A stretch of 64,000 bases of DNA from Flaccisagitta enflata (GCA_965153355.1 OZ231126.1:68758001-68822000); one strand, 5' to 3'; numbered from the stretch's first letter, positions 23,683 to 35,094 are shown. Translations and numbers: made by a program. The notes: a model not told the origin generated them from the letters alone.

Positions 23683-23945
23683 TCAGCGGTACCCGTGCCC
23701 TGCCTAAGTAGGTTGTCATTGAAGTTGAGGGAAGGGAGCAGGGCAGCGGCCCCCAAGGGACCGATGACCTATTCTTTCACACATAAGGAAATTTCACCTC
23801 CTTCTCCTTCTAGTGATTAAGATTTGAGCCATTGGGATGAGATTTAGGCCTTTGGGCTGGGGTTTTGGGCACGGGGCTTGGATTTGGGCCTCAGGGCCTC
23901 ATGGCCTTGAAGATGGAATTTGAGCCTTGAGGCTGCTGCCCAAAA
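23683..23945 (+). repeat. Fold-back module, right arm decayed
   Basis: GTCAGCGGTACCCGTGCCCTGC lead-in, GGGCAGCGGCCCCCAAGGGACC arm, degenerate GGGATTTGAGCC-like units, and only GGCTGCTGCCCAAAAA left of the closing arm. Confidence 0.7.
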
Positions 23946-24239
23946 ACGTTGTTGCCTGAGCTAGGGCGCACCCGCCTACAACGGGAGTAGAAATTGATTG
24001 TCGCTATTATCCGTTATGGAGGGGTTCATCTGTGTAGTGTATATGATATGTTCATATAAAAGTGAGGAGGAAGCGGCGAGAGAGGAGTACTATTGGGTGA
24101 AATTCTCTATCACAGGTGGACAGGTATAAAAGTAATGGAAACGACAGGATGAAAAAAAAAGATTGGAAAGCATGACCGGCTGGGAATGGCAGTATGAGCT
24201 AGAGAGAAGTAGAGGCAGACAGGACAGTGGGTTGAGGTC

Positions 24240-24335
24240 CATTAGGTAAAGTTGGTTAATGAGAGATAAGCTGCTTTCACTGCCAAGCAGCGATAGACAG
24301 ACAAATTATGATTAAAACAGGCCGCTGAATGTAAT
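24240..24335 (+). repeat. Dispersed ~95-bp repeat (copy at 19868-19961)
   Basis: Nearly identical to 19868-19961. It is followed directly by the GTCCTGTAGAACACAGGGG block of a fold-back module. Confidence 0.8.
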
Positions 24336-24566
24336 GTCCTGTAGAACACAGGGGGGATTTTCGAGACGTCCGTCCGTCCGTCCTGAGGGGGCATATTTTA
24401 GCTTTTAGATGGCTGATTTAGGCTACTGGGGGCATATTTGAGGGCTGGAGGGCAGAATCACGGCTTGGAGCACAGATTTCAGGTTTGGAGGGCTGATTTG
24501 ATGCCTGTAGGGCTGATTGAAGGTCTGGAGGGCAGATTTGAGGTCTGGAGGGTTGTTGTTGTTGTT
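24336..24566 (+). repeat. Half fold-back module with ~21-bp repeats
   Basis: A TCCTGTAGAACACAGGGGGG block and CCGTCCGTCCGTCC are followed by GGCTGGAGGGCAGATTTGAGG-like units (24440-24560). No closing arm is seen. Confidence 0.6.
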
Positions 24567-24896
24567 GCCACTAATCTATGGTTGTTCAGCGGGCAGAAGA
24601 AAGGTGTAGCAAAAACCATTGGCACTGAGAAGGTGACAGTCATGGATCACGGCTGGCCGGTTGACGTAGACGAAAGTCGACGAAGCACCATAGCTGCTCT
24701 CTCAGATCTCAGCAAGCCGAGCGGTAATTGGTACACAAGTGTTAAACGGGTAAAGAGAGGGGAGTCGGTTGGCGTCACATCTCGTCGACGAAAGGAACGG
24801 AGACCACACGTTTCAGAGAAGTTGACGAAGAAAGAGTGGCAGAAGAAGAAGAAGAGGATAGAGGAGAAGCAGGAGGAGAAAGAAAAGGAGACATAA
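24567..24896 (+). CDS. Hypothetical basic, Lys/Glu-rich C-terminal coding fragment
   Basis: An open frame upstream of TAA at 24894 encodes about 109 residues. The first two thirds have mixed, protein-like composition (for example KVTVMDHGWPVDVDESRR); the end is a charged KKEWQKKKKRIEEKQEEKEKE tail. The frame continues upstream into a minisatellite, so the true 5' end is unclear. It could be a terminal exon or chance: the tail overlaps a purine-rich tract and the antisense strand is also open. No family recognised. Confidence 0.25.
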   Translation, partial: ATNLWLFSGQKKGVAKTIGTEKVTVMDHGWPVDVDESRRSTIAALSDLSKPSGNWYTSVKRVKRGESVGVTSRRRKERRPHVSEKLTKKEWQKKKKRIEEKQEEKEKET

Positions 24897-25640
24897 GAGG
24901 AGGAGGAGGAGTAAAAAGACGAGAAAAGTTCAATTGCATAAGAGGAAGAGGAGGTCGAGGAGGAGGAGGAGGTTGAGGAGGAGGCGGAGGGAGAGGAGAG
25001 GAGGAAGCTGGGGAGGAGAGTCATAGTGAAACTGCTCCTGCAGGTCACTCATGTATTGACTGCCCTAATTTCATAGTGTAATCATAGGTGTGTTTTCATT
25101 AACTGTTTTCACATATGAATCATGAGGTCAAATCAGGCTGGTGGGATGGAGGAGGAAGTTAAAGCAGGAACTCATCCATGTAATCCTTCACTTACTATCT
25201 AGGAAATGAGGAAATCTTCATGCGTTTCAGTCTATAACTCTTGTGAAAATCATCGGACTAGAAAAAAATTGGTGACTAAAATGAAGCTCTTCTTCAATTT
25301 GCAAGCCATCTCACATGAAACCGCATCCTGCTTATTTCATTAGGTTTAGAAGTTATCTTAATTTGAATGAAATCATTCCATTTGAAGATTTCTTAATTTT
25401 AATTTTTTACAGTAAGTCTTATCCATTCAAAGTTAAATATCTCCGTTGTTTTTTGATCAATTGACTTAAAATTGATGGCCAAAATGAAGAGTTTTTCAAG
25501 GGCTTTTTTCTTTTTCTTTTTGCGCAGCAAATTCAGTCAGCGTTTAAGTTATGATCACTCAAGATAAAAGAGAGGAAAAATTTGTTTGCCATGGAAAAGG
25601 CTGAAGCCATCATCATTCCTCCTCTGGTCATCCGTCCACC
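24897..25640. other. GGA-rich tract then noncoding DNA
   Basis: GGA/GAG-rich sequence spans 24897-25018. No coding or repeat signal in the remainder. Confidence 0.45.
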
Positions 25641-26765
25641 TGATGGGAAAAAACCACCTAACGCCTCTTCATCCCTCAACCTACATTGCACATCAAATCC
25701 CACTGTTGGAAAAAAAACCACACCTAACGCCTCTTTGTCCTCAACCTGCTACACAGTCCATCTGCAATTCCACCTGATGGGGAAAAACCACCTAGCATAT
25801 CTTTGTCCCACTCAGCTTTACCAGTCATCAAATCCCACCTGATGAGGAAAAAACCACCCTAACTTCTCTTTATCCCACTCAACCCACCTACAGTCATCAA
25901 ATCCACCTGATGGAAAAAACCTCATAGCCTCTTGCCCACATCAACCCCACCTACACAGTCATATTCAAATCCACCTGATGGGAAAAACCACCTAACGCCT
26001 CTTTATCCTCAGCCACACCACAGTCCCATCAATCCCTGCCTGATGGAAAAAACCACCTAACGCTCTTCCATCCTCAACCCACCTACACAGTCCATCAAAT
26101 CCCACCCTGATGGGAAAAAAACACCTAACGCCTCTTTATCCTCAGCCCTGCAGTCCATCGTCCACTGATAGGAAAAAACCTAGCATACTCTTTATCCCCC
26201 TCAACCCACCTACACAGTCCATCACGTCCCACCCTGATGGGAAAAACCACCTAACGCCTCTTTATCACTCAGCCACCTACACAGTCATCAAATCCCACCC
26301 TGATGGGAAAAAACCACTATCTTTATCTTTATCCCTCAACCCACCTACTGATCATCATTCCCACCTGATGGGAAAAAACCACCTAACGCCTCTGTCTCCC
26401 ACTCAGCCCACCTACACAGTCCATCAATTCCCACCCTGATGGGAAAAACACCTAGCAACCTCTTTATCACTCAACCCCACCTACAGTCCATCAAATCCCA
26501 CCTGATGGGAAAAACCACCTAAACCTCTTTATCCTCAGCCCCTGATCCATGCCGTCCACCCTGTTCAGGAAAACCACTGCCCCCTCACTCAACCCCTACA
26601 CAGTCACATAAATCCCACCCTGATGGGAAAAAACCACCTAACGCCTCTTTATCCCACTCAACCCACCTACACAGTCCATCAAATCCCACCCTGATGGGAA
26701 AAAACCACCTAACGCCTCTTTATCCCACTCAACCCACCTACACAGTCCATCAAGTCTGCCTTAGC
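25641..26765 (+). repeat. ~71-bp minisatellite, about 16 units
   Basis: The unit contains CACCCTGATGGGAAAAAACC, CACCTAACGCCTCTTTATCC and CACTCAACCCACCTACACAG. The last two clean units start at about 26610 and 26681, a 71-bp spacing. Other units differ mainly by small deletions in homopolymers and repeated dinucleotides. Open frames crossing it are not convincing. Confidence 0.9.
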
Positions 26766-27039
26766 ATACTCTTAACCTCCTCCCCACCCACCACCAAATT
26801 TTGTTATTGACAAGTTCTGTCCCACAAACCTAATCAACTTTTTCTTCATGAATTACCAAAAAAGTAATATTGTTTCTAAAGAGAATGTTAATTAAGTATG
26901 TTGCCAGAGACATCTGTTCATCAAGCTCAAGTATAAATTTCTTTTATATCAGGCATCATCATGTAACAAGACATAAAAATGTTGTTGCCCCTGAGGACAG
27001 TCTGCGATATGCAAACAGTAACAAGTTATTGGTAGTCAC

Positions 27040-27228
27040 AATCATTGGTGCGGAGGGGTGGGTGGATAATCCACATCCACAGTTCACACCTCCTCCTTAA
27101 CACACACACATACCTAAAAAGCATCTAAAATGCTTATTACTCATGTGTTATGGACAGACTAACAGACTGATGAACCAATAGACAGTTAGACATGCCTCTC
27201 ATAGAGTTTTGTGTCTGCAACTAAGAAG
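27040..27228 (+). repeat. Family A, degenerate copy
   Basis: Starts ATTGGTGCGGAGGGGTGGG, contains GACAGACTAACAGACTG and ends CATAGAGTTTTGTGTCTGCAACTAA; one arm of the terminal hairpin is eroded. Confidence 0.6.
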
Positions 27229-27394
27229 TACAGTAATAGCTGCCAAATAAAAAACAGTCATTTTAAATTTGTTTTGGTAAACCAACATGAGACATCTCCA
27301 GTCAAATGAATTTTCAGGACAATTCACGGAAAGCTCTAGGATAACCCTAAAATCATTGAAAAACATGAGATTAACATTTGGACAATTCAAGAAC

Positions 27395-28010
27395 AACCCT
27401 AAAAACATTTGGCAACCTTAGAATAACTTCAGTACATCTTTGGGAAAACTCTTGGACATCCTGAGGACAACCTGAGGACAACTTGAGGACAAATCTAGGA
27501 CAACCCTAAGGACAAATCTAGGACTTCCTCAAGACAACATTAGGACAATACTAGAATGGCACTAGGACAACTCCACAACAACAATGATGTGTGTGCGATA
27601 TTTGGACAACTAGGATAATTTAGAAAAGTCTAGGACAACTTTGAATCAGTCATAGGACAACTCCAAGACAACAGTTAGACTATTCTTAGACCCCTTCCAA
27701 GCAGCTCCAGGACAATTTGGACAACATCCAAACAACCCTAAAACAATGAAGGATAATTAAGATAAGACAGGATAAGTCTAGGACATCTTTAGGACAAATC
27801 TGAGACAACTTAGGACAACTCTCAGACAATTTTAGAACAATTCCAAGACACTCTAAAAACAAATCGTTGACATCTTGGACAACTGTTAGAAAACTTTAGA
27901 ACAGCTCTAGGACAATTAGGACAACTCCAGGACAAGTCTAGGACAACATTAGGACAACACTAGGACAACGCTGACATAACTCAAAGACGACTCAAAGACA
28001 TCTCTTAAAC
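27395..28010 (+). repeat. Imperfect GGACAACTCTA-type minisatellite
   Basis: More than 40 short units of about 10-14 bp built on GGACAA plus CTCTA/CATTA/TCTA. The period is irregular, indicating an old tandem array. Confidence 0.85.
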
Positions 28011-28773
28011 AGCTGCAGAGCAACATACTTCCCCCAGGAGAATTAAGGAAAGCCAAAGGATCAGTTTCTTTATTGTTGTTACTGTCATAATGAAAGAAAA
28101 ATGCGTAGAATTTTCCATTTGTGTTCCCATTATTATGAAAAGGACCTTCCACAACTTCATGAAAAGTCCCTGGATGATAAAACTTAATGTCTAAGAAAGT
28201 AAAACTTTGGAATAGCAAGAAAATGACAAATCGATCATGAGCTAATTTGTATAATTGAGTAACCAGAAATTAGACTTGTTCTCAGCTGAGATTCATTTCC
28301 GACAGCGCGCGCATCAAGGTAAACTCCGCGCACATGAAAGGAATGATGCAGTTTGGGTGCCAAAGCCAAACAGCGCGGATCCTAGATGATCCTGCAGCTT
28401 TTATGACCCCCATTGACTTGTATACTAATTAAAAACACAATTATCTAGTATTTTTGTACTAGTGATAAAATCGAAGGAATTTCTTTTTAACATTTGGTAC
28501 CAATGGGATTAGCACAAGTGAAAAATGACAAAATATCAACTTTTTTCCATACGTCATCTTTACCCTTTTTTCCCATCACGGCTGATTGTGCTCCTGATAC
28601 TTTACAAATTGCTGAACCGGCCATTGGCGGTGATAATTGAGTCAGGGGGAGCCTACATCTATCATTGATCCATTTGCAATCAACAGATATACGTGATCAT
28701 GTAGATAAATGACATGAATTCATAGGTGGGAAGATTTCTATTTCCTAGATAGTATTAAGGGCATGAAATCAGG
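28011..28773. other. Noncoding DNA, nothing recognised
   Basis: No repeat or coding signal identified. Short GCGCGC-containing patches near 28305-28380. Confidence 0.4.
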
Positions 28774-30586
28774 AATTTCACCATCCTAACAAAATTAGTC
28801 ACTAATTCATCAATTTACAAGAAGTAAGTAACCAATATGCAAAACAAGAACTTTTATTCCCTACTCATGATTTTTTTTCATTGTCAATTTCTGTTGCATG
28901 CCTTGTTGATAATTATTATCAAAGTCACGGAAAATCAATATTCTTCCCAAAAAAGAACAAAACCTGTGCATTAACTGATTAAATAATTGTGCGCTGCTTT
29001 GTATCTTGTTAGTACTTTTATTTTCTTTGCAAATCTGTCTTTTTCTATGAGTCATGATACTCAAACTGATTGTCTTTTAAAGAATTTCATTTTGTTTAGC
29101 CCAAGAATGAAATACATTATCCAAAAAATTGCTTGTGGAGGTTCATTAAGACTGCGTGCCCACGAAGCCAACATTTAGGGTATCAAAATGGGTCAAAATA
29201 GAAAACATACATGAGTGTAAATTTGACGGTATGTTTTCCCCCTCATTTGCTCAAAACCTATGTACCCGATCGTTTTTGATCATTTTTATAATATTACTAC
29301 CTAGAACAAAAGAGATTTGGGATCTTTGCCCCTTTTTAGGGACCGCGAGTTCCATTTATTTATCAGCACTCAAAGGTGGTTGTAGTGAAAATGTTGAAAT
29401 TTGGTCACTTTGGGCTCAAAATCGGGCCACTTCGCTTTCAAAATTTAACCCAAAATCCATGAGAAAATGAAACTAGAGCTCAAGAGCTAACCCGTGGTGC
29501 AATCCGCATGTTGCTATCATTTTTCGTTAAGATTTAAGAGCTTTTCAAAGATGAAAGGGTATGAGGGTTATTTTACCAGATGAATTTGGTGGTCAATTCT
29601 GACATTTTTCACAATTTTTGATATATATCCGCTTTGGATGGAAAAATTTAGATGAAATTGGTGACCAAATTGAAGGGTTTTTGATGCTCTAACTGAATCT
29701 GGTAAAATTTTGGATCAATATGACCCTCAAAATTTTTGGGAGACTCTAGAAGCAGGTACTAAAATTTGAATTTTTTCACCATTTTGGCTACTTTGGTCAA
29801 AAAATTTGGGCACTTCTGAGACAGAAAAAGACAAAAAATTCATGGGCAAATTAAACTACAGTTCAGGATCTAACCAGTGGTGCAATCGGCATGTCAATAT
29901 GTTGAAGCATATAGATTTGGCAGAGCTTCAAAGATCAGTGGGTATGATTAAATGACATTTTTAGGACATTATGAGCTCTGCCAAATCTATATGCTTCAAC
30001 ATGTTGACATGCCGATTACATCAAGGGTTAGATCTTGAACTGTGGTTTAATTTGCCCATGAATTTTTTGTATTTTTCTATCTCGGAATTGCCCAAATTTT
30101 TTGATCAAAGTAGCCAAAATGGTGAAAAAATTCACTTTTTAGCACCTGCTTCTAGAGTCTCCAAAAAATTTTGAGGGTTATATTGATCCAAAATTTTACC
30201 CAATTCAGTTAAAGCATCAAAAACTCTTCAATTTGGTCACCAATTTCATCCAAATTTGTCTAGCCAAAGCAGAGATATCAGGAAGGAGGAATCACTTTTA
30301 AATTTCACCATCCTAACAAAATTAGTCACTAATTCATCAATTTACAAGAAGTAAGTAACCAATATGCAAAACAAGAACTTTTATTCCCTACTCATGATTT
30401 TTTTTCATTGTCAATTTCTGTTGCATGCCTTGTTGATAATTATTATCAAAGTCACGGAAAATCAATATTCTTCCCAAAAAAGAACAAAACCTGTGCATTA
30501 ACTGATTAAATAATTGTGCGCTGCTTTGTATCTTGTTAGTACTTTTATTTTCTTTGCAAATCTGTCTTTTTCTATGAGTCATGATA
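28774..30586. mobile_element. Unclassified element with 286-bp direct ends and a large internal inverted repeat
   Basis: 28774-29059 and 30301-30586 appear identical (286 bp, start AATTTCACCATCC, end GAGTCATGATA). Between them lie inverted arms of about 283 bp (29645-29927 and 29974-30257) with a 46-bp spacer. Just outside the second direct repeat, GGGGAAAACATACCGTCAA is the inverse of sequence at 29226-29245. The direct repeats lack TG...CA or AGT...ACT termini. Direct plus inverted repeats recall Penelope-like or rearranged elements, but no reverse transcriptase or nuclease is seen. Confidence 0.55.
29645..30257. repeat. Large inverted repeat (palindrome with 46-bp spacer)
   Basis: The left arm runs from aatttagatgaaattgg to tttggcagagct; the right arm returns it inverted from agctctgccaaa to ccaatttcatccaaatt. 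Identity is about 90% by eye. A single-direction relative is at 10780-11110. Confidence 0.85.
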
Positions 30587-30697
30587 TCAAAGATTGTCAA
30601 AGAATTTCTTTTGTTCTAGGTAGAATGAATACATATCCAAAAAATCAAAAGACTGCGTCAGAAGTTCAGGGGAAAACATACCGTCAAGTGTAAATAG

Positions 30698-30908
30698 ACA
30701 AGGCTGGATACATGTCTACCCCACTCGTGTGCGGGTGGGCAGGGGCCATAATTGAGGTCAGTGGAGCATTTGGGCAGGAGCAGTAAGGCCAAAAACCCCA
30801 TTAACGCCGAAAAAGTAAAGTGTGGCGGACGGACCGACGGATGGACCGACGGACCAACGAACGGACCGACAAAGCGGGGTGGAGAGTCGCGTAGCACGCG
30901 ACTAAAAA
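30698..30908 (+). repeat. Family A dispersed repeat, long-core subtype
   Basis: ACAAGGCTGGATACATG start, TGTGCGGGTGGGCAGGGGCC, GGACGGACC tract, and AGTCGCGTAGCACGCGACT (30885-30903) then AAAAA. Flanks TCAAGTGTAAATAG and TCAAGTGAATAAAG are similar and could be a target duplication of about 14 bp. Confidence 0.82.
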
Positions 30909-31049
30909 TCAAGTGAATAAAGATGATTGAGAAGAGACATGCATGATATTTGAATGTAAAACTTGCATCCATTCAGCAAAAGACTAAGATCTAGCCTATG
31001 TTATTGAGGAAGATTTACTGATAATTTCTACAAATTTCCTTTTTGTCAC

Positions 31050-31420
31050 TGACAAGGGGTTGGTTGAAATTATAAGTTTGCATAGAAAATGAAAAAATGA
31101 AAAAACAAAGAACATAGTTTTCTTCCCAAATCGTTTTTTGAGAGAACTATGTTTTTGAAAATGCAAAATTTTTTTGGCTGTGGCTCTCTTACAATTTCGA
31201 CCTCAGAGAATAGAAAAAAATGTCAACAAAATTCTACTGAAAATCTTCATTTTCTTGCTATTTGCCGTGAGAATTGCTTATCAAAAGGCAACTTAAAGTG
31301 TAAAATATGAAACAGACATACATAATATGTGTATCCAGTGACAACTTGAGCAATGAAAACATTTGTGGATGGATAATTAGTCCATTATTGATGCAAAAGT
31401 GGGGTGAAGCACTTCATTTT
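31050..31420 (-). repeat. Dispersed repeat, inverted partner of 4540-4915
   Basis: Reverse complement resembles 4675-4915 across more than 200 bp with moderate divergence. Remaining sequence to 31510 shows nothing. Confidence 0.55.
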
Positions 31421-31510
31421 TCCCTGTCAGATTTGACGTCTTATGCAAGTAAGTTTATCAAAAATGATCTTCAAAAAAAAATTTTTGAAAATTTTCAATG
31501 CATTGTATTA

Positions 31511-31702
31511 CTTTTTAGTTACATGCAAGCGACTCAACAACTCGCTTTGTCCGTCTGTCGGTCAGTCGGTCGGTCAGACGCCTCTTTCTTTATGATTTTA
31601 TTTTTTTTTCCTCACTGCTCCTGCCCAAATAGTCTGGTCACCTTAAATATGGCCCCTGCCTACCCGCACTCGACTTCGGTGGCTGTGTATCTGGCCTTGT
31701 TT
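31511..31702 (-). repeat. Family A dispersed repeat
   Basis: Minus-strand copy, long-core subtype, with eroded hairpin (TTTTAGTTACATGCAAGCG) and ACAAGGCCAGATACACAGCC start. Confidence 0.75.
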
Positions 31703-31794
31703 CGTAAAACAGCTTTTTTTTGTCAATTTTATGGATGCGTTATAACAGTTCTTGAATCAATTTGTTTGTTGGTGGAGCAAGATGTTTATTTCAG

Positions 31795-31922
31795 TTGCGG
31801 ACATGCTACTCTATGAGACTTTGTCCATCCGTCTGTCCATTGGTCTGTCGGTCCGTAATGATCGGGTTGGAAACCCCCTGCCCATCCGTCCCCAACTTGT
31901 GGCCGTGTATCCAGCCTTGTTA
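31795..31922 (-). repeat. Family A dispersed repeat, short
   Basis: Minus-strand copy: AACAAGGCTGGATACACGGCC start, AGTTGGGGACGG block, end ATGTCCGCAACTGAAA; one mismatch between the 5' block and the terminal repeat. Confidence 0.75.
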
Positions 31923-32234
31923 GATTGTGCTCTTCATCCATCAAAATGCAATCCACTCCAAAATTCTATATTGAGGGTATTACTCATTATTTTCTCAACA
32001 CTTCATTTTGATTGTTGAAAGAATTATTTGCTTATTGTTCTTTGATAGATGTTTATTTTGATGAGTTAAATCAGATAAAACACAAAACGGAAGAAGAAAT
32101 TTGCAATGATAGTCCATGTGAAATCATAAAAATGAAATCACCACCTTGTGGTTAAGAACTGCCAAACGACGAAGTTCCTTCACCCTAACTTTATGTTATT
32201 CCTCATGTTACCGAAAATAAAAATAGCCGCAACC

Positions 32235-32237
<3 letters not shown>
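31923..32237. other. AT-rich noncoding DNA
   Basis: Nothing recognised. Confidence 0.4.
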
Positions 32238-32318
<81 letters not shown>

Positions 32319-32672
32319 GCACCAGCAGCAACACCACCACCACCACCACCACCACCACCACCACCACCACCACCACCACCACCACCACCACCACCACCAC
32401 TACCACCACCACCACCACCACACCACCACCCACCACCACCCACCACCACCACCACACCACCACCACCACACCACCACCACCACCACCACCACCACCACCA
32501 CCACCACCACCACCACCCACACACACACACACCACCACACCACCACCACCACACCACCACCACCACACACACACCACCACCACCACACCACACCACCACC
32601 ACCACCACCACACCACCACCACCACCACCACCACCACCACCACCACCACCACCACCACCACCACCACCACCA
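32238..32672. repeat. (AAC)n-(ACC)n compound microsatellite, ~435 bp
   Basis: AAC units to about 32320, then ACC/CCA units with occasional CA slips. Poly-Thr, Pro, His, Val and Gly frames on both strands are artefacts. Confidence 0.98.
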
Positions 32673-33000
32673 CTTGCTTGATGTCTATTAAACCTCATTT
32701 TCATTTTCATATCTTTAGTTATTACTACCCTGAGCGGTCGATCGATCGATAACAGAGTATCCCTGGGATGAACTATGGTGGTTCATGGTCATTCTGACTT
32801 GGAATTGATCCAATGTCACAGCTGATTTCGCGATCATCGTTAATCATCGATAATCGGTAGGATTTCATCGTGACTATAAAGGAGAGGAGCAATGAGTAGA
32901 TAAAAAACCGAGGGATAAACATTCCAAGAGATAGAAAGACAGAAAAACACAAAAAGCCACAGACTGAGAAACACAGACAGAAAGACTGACTTCGATTAGA
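32673..33000. other. Unique DNA upstream of a small open frame
   Basis: GATCGATCGAT occurs near 32738-32748 and AGACAGAAA/CACAGAC purine-rich sequence at 32930-32990. It could be leader or promoter for the frame at 33001, but no promoter element is distinct. Confidence 0.3.
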
Positions 33001-33156
33001 ATGTCCGGCGGTCGCATTAAGCTTGACCTCGATTCTATCCTGCAAGGGTATGGTTTCTTAACAATGCTGCCCTCGGGTGATTTGTTGAATTTTGGTAATA
33101 CAGGTAACAATCATTTGCCCTTAGCTATTTTGGTAAGCATTAGTGTTTTGGGTTAG
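33001..33156 (+). CDS. Possible first exon or 51-residue small protein
   Basis: ATG at 33001 opens 51 codons to TAG at 33154. The first 34 residues look protein-like (MSGGRIKLDLDSILQGYGF... ending NFGNT). At 33103/33104 the sequence ACAG|GTAACA is a fair splice donor, so this may be a first coding exon of 103 nt, the rest being intron. No family recognised and no downstream exon located. Sequence similar to 33157-33270 recurs near 58000, so repeat origin is possible. Confidence 0.3.
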   Translation: MSGGRIKLDLDSILQGYGFLTMLPSGDLLNFGNTGNNHLPLAILVSISVLG

Positions 33157-33270
33157 ACTCAGAATGGATGTTTGCTAAGTTAGTTTTGCTAAATGGAAAA
33201 CTAGGAGTGATGCGCGTAGTAACTAGTCAGTGAGGGCTCACAAGGCCCTCTTCCATATTTTTCAGTTTGA
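33157..33270 (+). repeat. Dispersed ~100-bp repeat (copies at 57690-57770 and 57995-58110)
   Basis: GATGTTTGCTAAG, AAATGGAAAACTAGGAGTG, ATGCGCGTA and TCACAAGGCCCTCTTCCAT recur in the same order at 57995-58110, and more loosely at 57690-57770. Confidence 0.75.
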
Positions 33271-33370
33271 GTATAGTGAGGGATATTGTTCCACCTATCA
33301 TATACCCACTAAAGGCGGCTATCGCCAACTGGAAAAAAGTCATTAACTTGGGATTTTCCTGCTTTGTGTT

Positions 33371-33440
33371 CCTTTTTAGTTGCGGACACGCAACTCTATA
33401 AGAGGCTTTGTCCGTCCGTCCGTCGGTTGGTTGGTTGTGC
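33371..33440 (-). repeat. Family A 3' end fragment
   Basis: TTTTTAGTTGCGGACACGCAACTCTATAAGAGG-type end with CCGTCCGTCCGTCGG tract; the 5' half is missing. Confidence 0.75.
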
Positions 33441-34070
33441 TCAAATTGAGGTCATTAACTCAATTCGTTTAGGAGCAACAGTCTTCCAAAGTTGATGTTA
33501 TTTTCAGAAAAATGGCAAAAAACTTCTGGAGCTCATATCTCCTGAACGAATTGAGCAGTTGAGCTAATTTTGGGCTCATTTAAAGAGCAGATACTGCCCA
33601 CTTAAATGAGCCCAAATTAAGCGACAGGCCTCAAAAGTTGATATTATTTCCGCAGGGATGGCAAAAACCCTGACAATTTCATGGGTTTGTATCTCTTAAA
33701 CGAAATGAGCAAAAAAACCAGATTGGTCGCTATTGAACAGTTCTTTAAAATGAAATCAGTTTGGTTATTGTGTCTTTTTTTTTGCAGGCCTGTATATTCT
33801 TGAGTTCCCCCCCCCCGGTGGGGGGGGGGGAAATCAAAGGGTCTGGAGATGGGGAAGGAAATCAAAGGGGGAAAAAAGAGAAAAAAAGGAAATTTGGGGA
33901 AAATATAACTTTTTTCAGTACCAAATCCTAAAACTCAATTAGTTAAAAACAATTTAACACTATTTAAACCTTAACTACATAGTTTTATTGCTGAATGGGG
34001 AAGAAAATCATGGATATAAAAACACAATGCGACGCGTCGCGGGGAAGAAAATCAAAGGCCCCCCAATCAA
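33441..34070 (+). repeat. AT-rich DNA with a dispersed repeat inverted at 44880-45100
   Basis: From about 33785 (CAGGCCTGTATATT) to 33970, the sequence matches the reverse complement of about 44900-45095: GGAGATGGGGAAGGAAATC, GAAAATATAACTTTT and TAACACTATTTAAACC recur in inverse order. A C/G homopolymer pair (33807-33829) lies inside. 33441-33784 has internal near-repeats of GAGCCCAAATTAAG-like phrases but no coding signal. Confidence 0.6.
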
Positions 34071-34240
34071 AAGCGACTCAAGAATATACACCCCTGTTTT
34101 TTTGTGTAGGAAGAGCTCACTTGAAAAGTTGATGTTTTTTCCATTGACACCTGAAGCTTTATCAGTCTACAAATGAATTGAGGGCATAATTTGAGATTCG
34201 CCGGGCCAACTATAAAGAATATGTCCACACTTTGTGATAT

Positions 34241-35091
34241 TGTGGCTCCAACTAGGGTTTTCTTATGCTTTGACATTTTCACTCTGAAAATGCTTGAGTG
34301 TTGGGTTATATATAGTAGCCGATCTTATATGATGGATTCAGTCCGTCAGACTTGTACCATGATGTAGAGCGCGCTTTCCCATTTCCGAATCCGTATCGAT
34401 CTTACTTGGATTCTCAACCGTCGCGGAGATATTAACGTTTTTGTATTGGAAGCTCATTAGCATATTGTTGCCCTTTGGTTTCTGCATTAATTCGCTCCTC
34501 CTCTACCCCCTTAGTGTGACCCCTCTATCGAAGTCTCATGCAAAGCTTATCCAAAGGCGAGTCCATTTCCGGTGTCTATTTTTGTCTATCTTCAGCCGTT
34601 TGGGAGATAGACAATTGTCTGTCCCGGCCTTGGGGATTTGCCTCTTGGTCTCCCTCCTAGAAGCCCCAAGCCGTTGCTCTTATGTCAGAAGCCCCACTCT
34701 GGGAGCTTCCACCAGCCTCTTGCCGCCAAGCTTTAGCTTCCCCTTAGTTGCCTAGCAACAGGATGATCCTCCCTCTCTTTTCTTCCCCTCTGTTCTCGGC
34801 GGTTCTGTTTGAATAGAATCATCCTCTCTGATTGGCTGGCAGAGTTGACCTTAGACTTTGACTCCCTTCAGGCTGGTTCTTTGATTTTAAGTAGAGTTAG
34901 GGTGAACACCTAACTTATGTCTCTCTGACTTTTATATGCAAATGAGCTGAGGCCAAAGAGCCCTGGACTTAATCGATTTTATCTAAGGCCAAGAAGCCTT
35001 TGGACTCTGTGTTTTCATAGCTAGTGTGATAGCTATCTACTTGTGTGATTTTCGTCTATGTCTACAACTGTGGACTTTGTACACAGCTACA
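34241..35091 (+). repeat. 5' LTR of the Ty3/gypsy element
   Basis: 851 bp, starting TGTGGCTCCAACTAGGG and ending CACAGCTACA, so TG...CA termini. It contains a TATA-like sequence at 34307-34315. Confidence 0.92.
34307..34315 (+). promoter_or_regulatory. TATA-like box in the 5' LTR
   Basis: TATATATAG, conserved in the 3' LTR near 43336. Position in the LTR fits a U3 promoter; function is inferred. Confidence 0.4.
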
Positions 35092-35094
35092 AAT

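Noticed and set aside
32148-32710. Poly-Thr/Pro/His and poly-Val/Gly frames
   Set aside because: Read from (AAC)n-(ACC)n; open on both strands because of the repeat.
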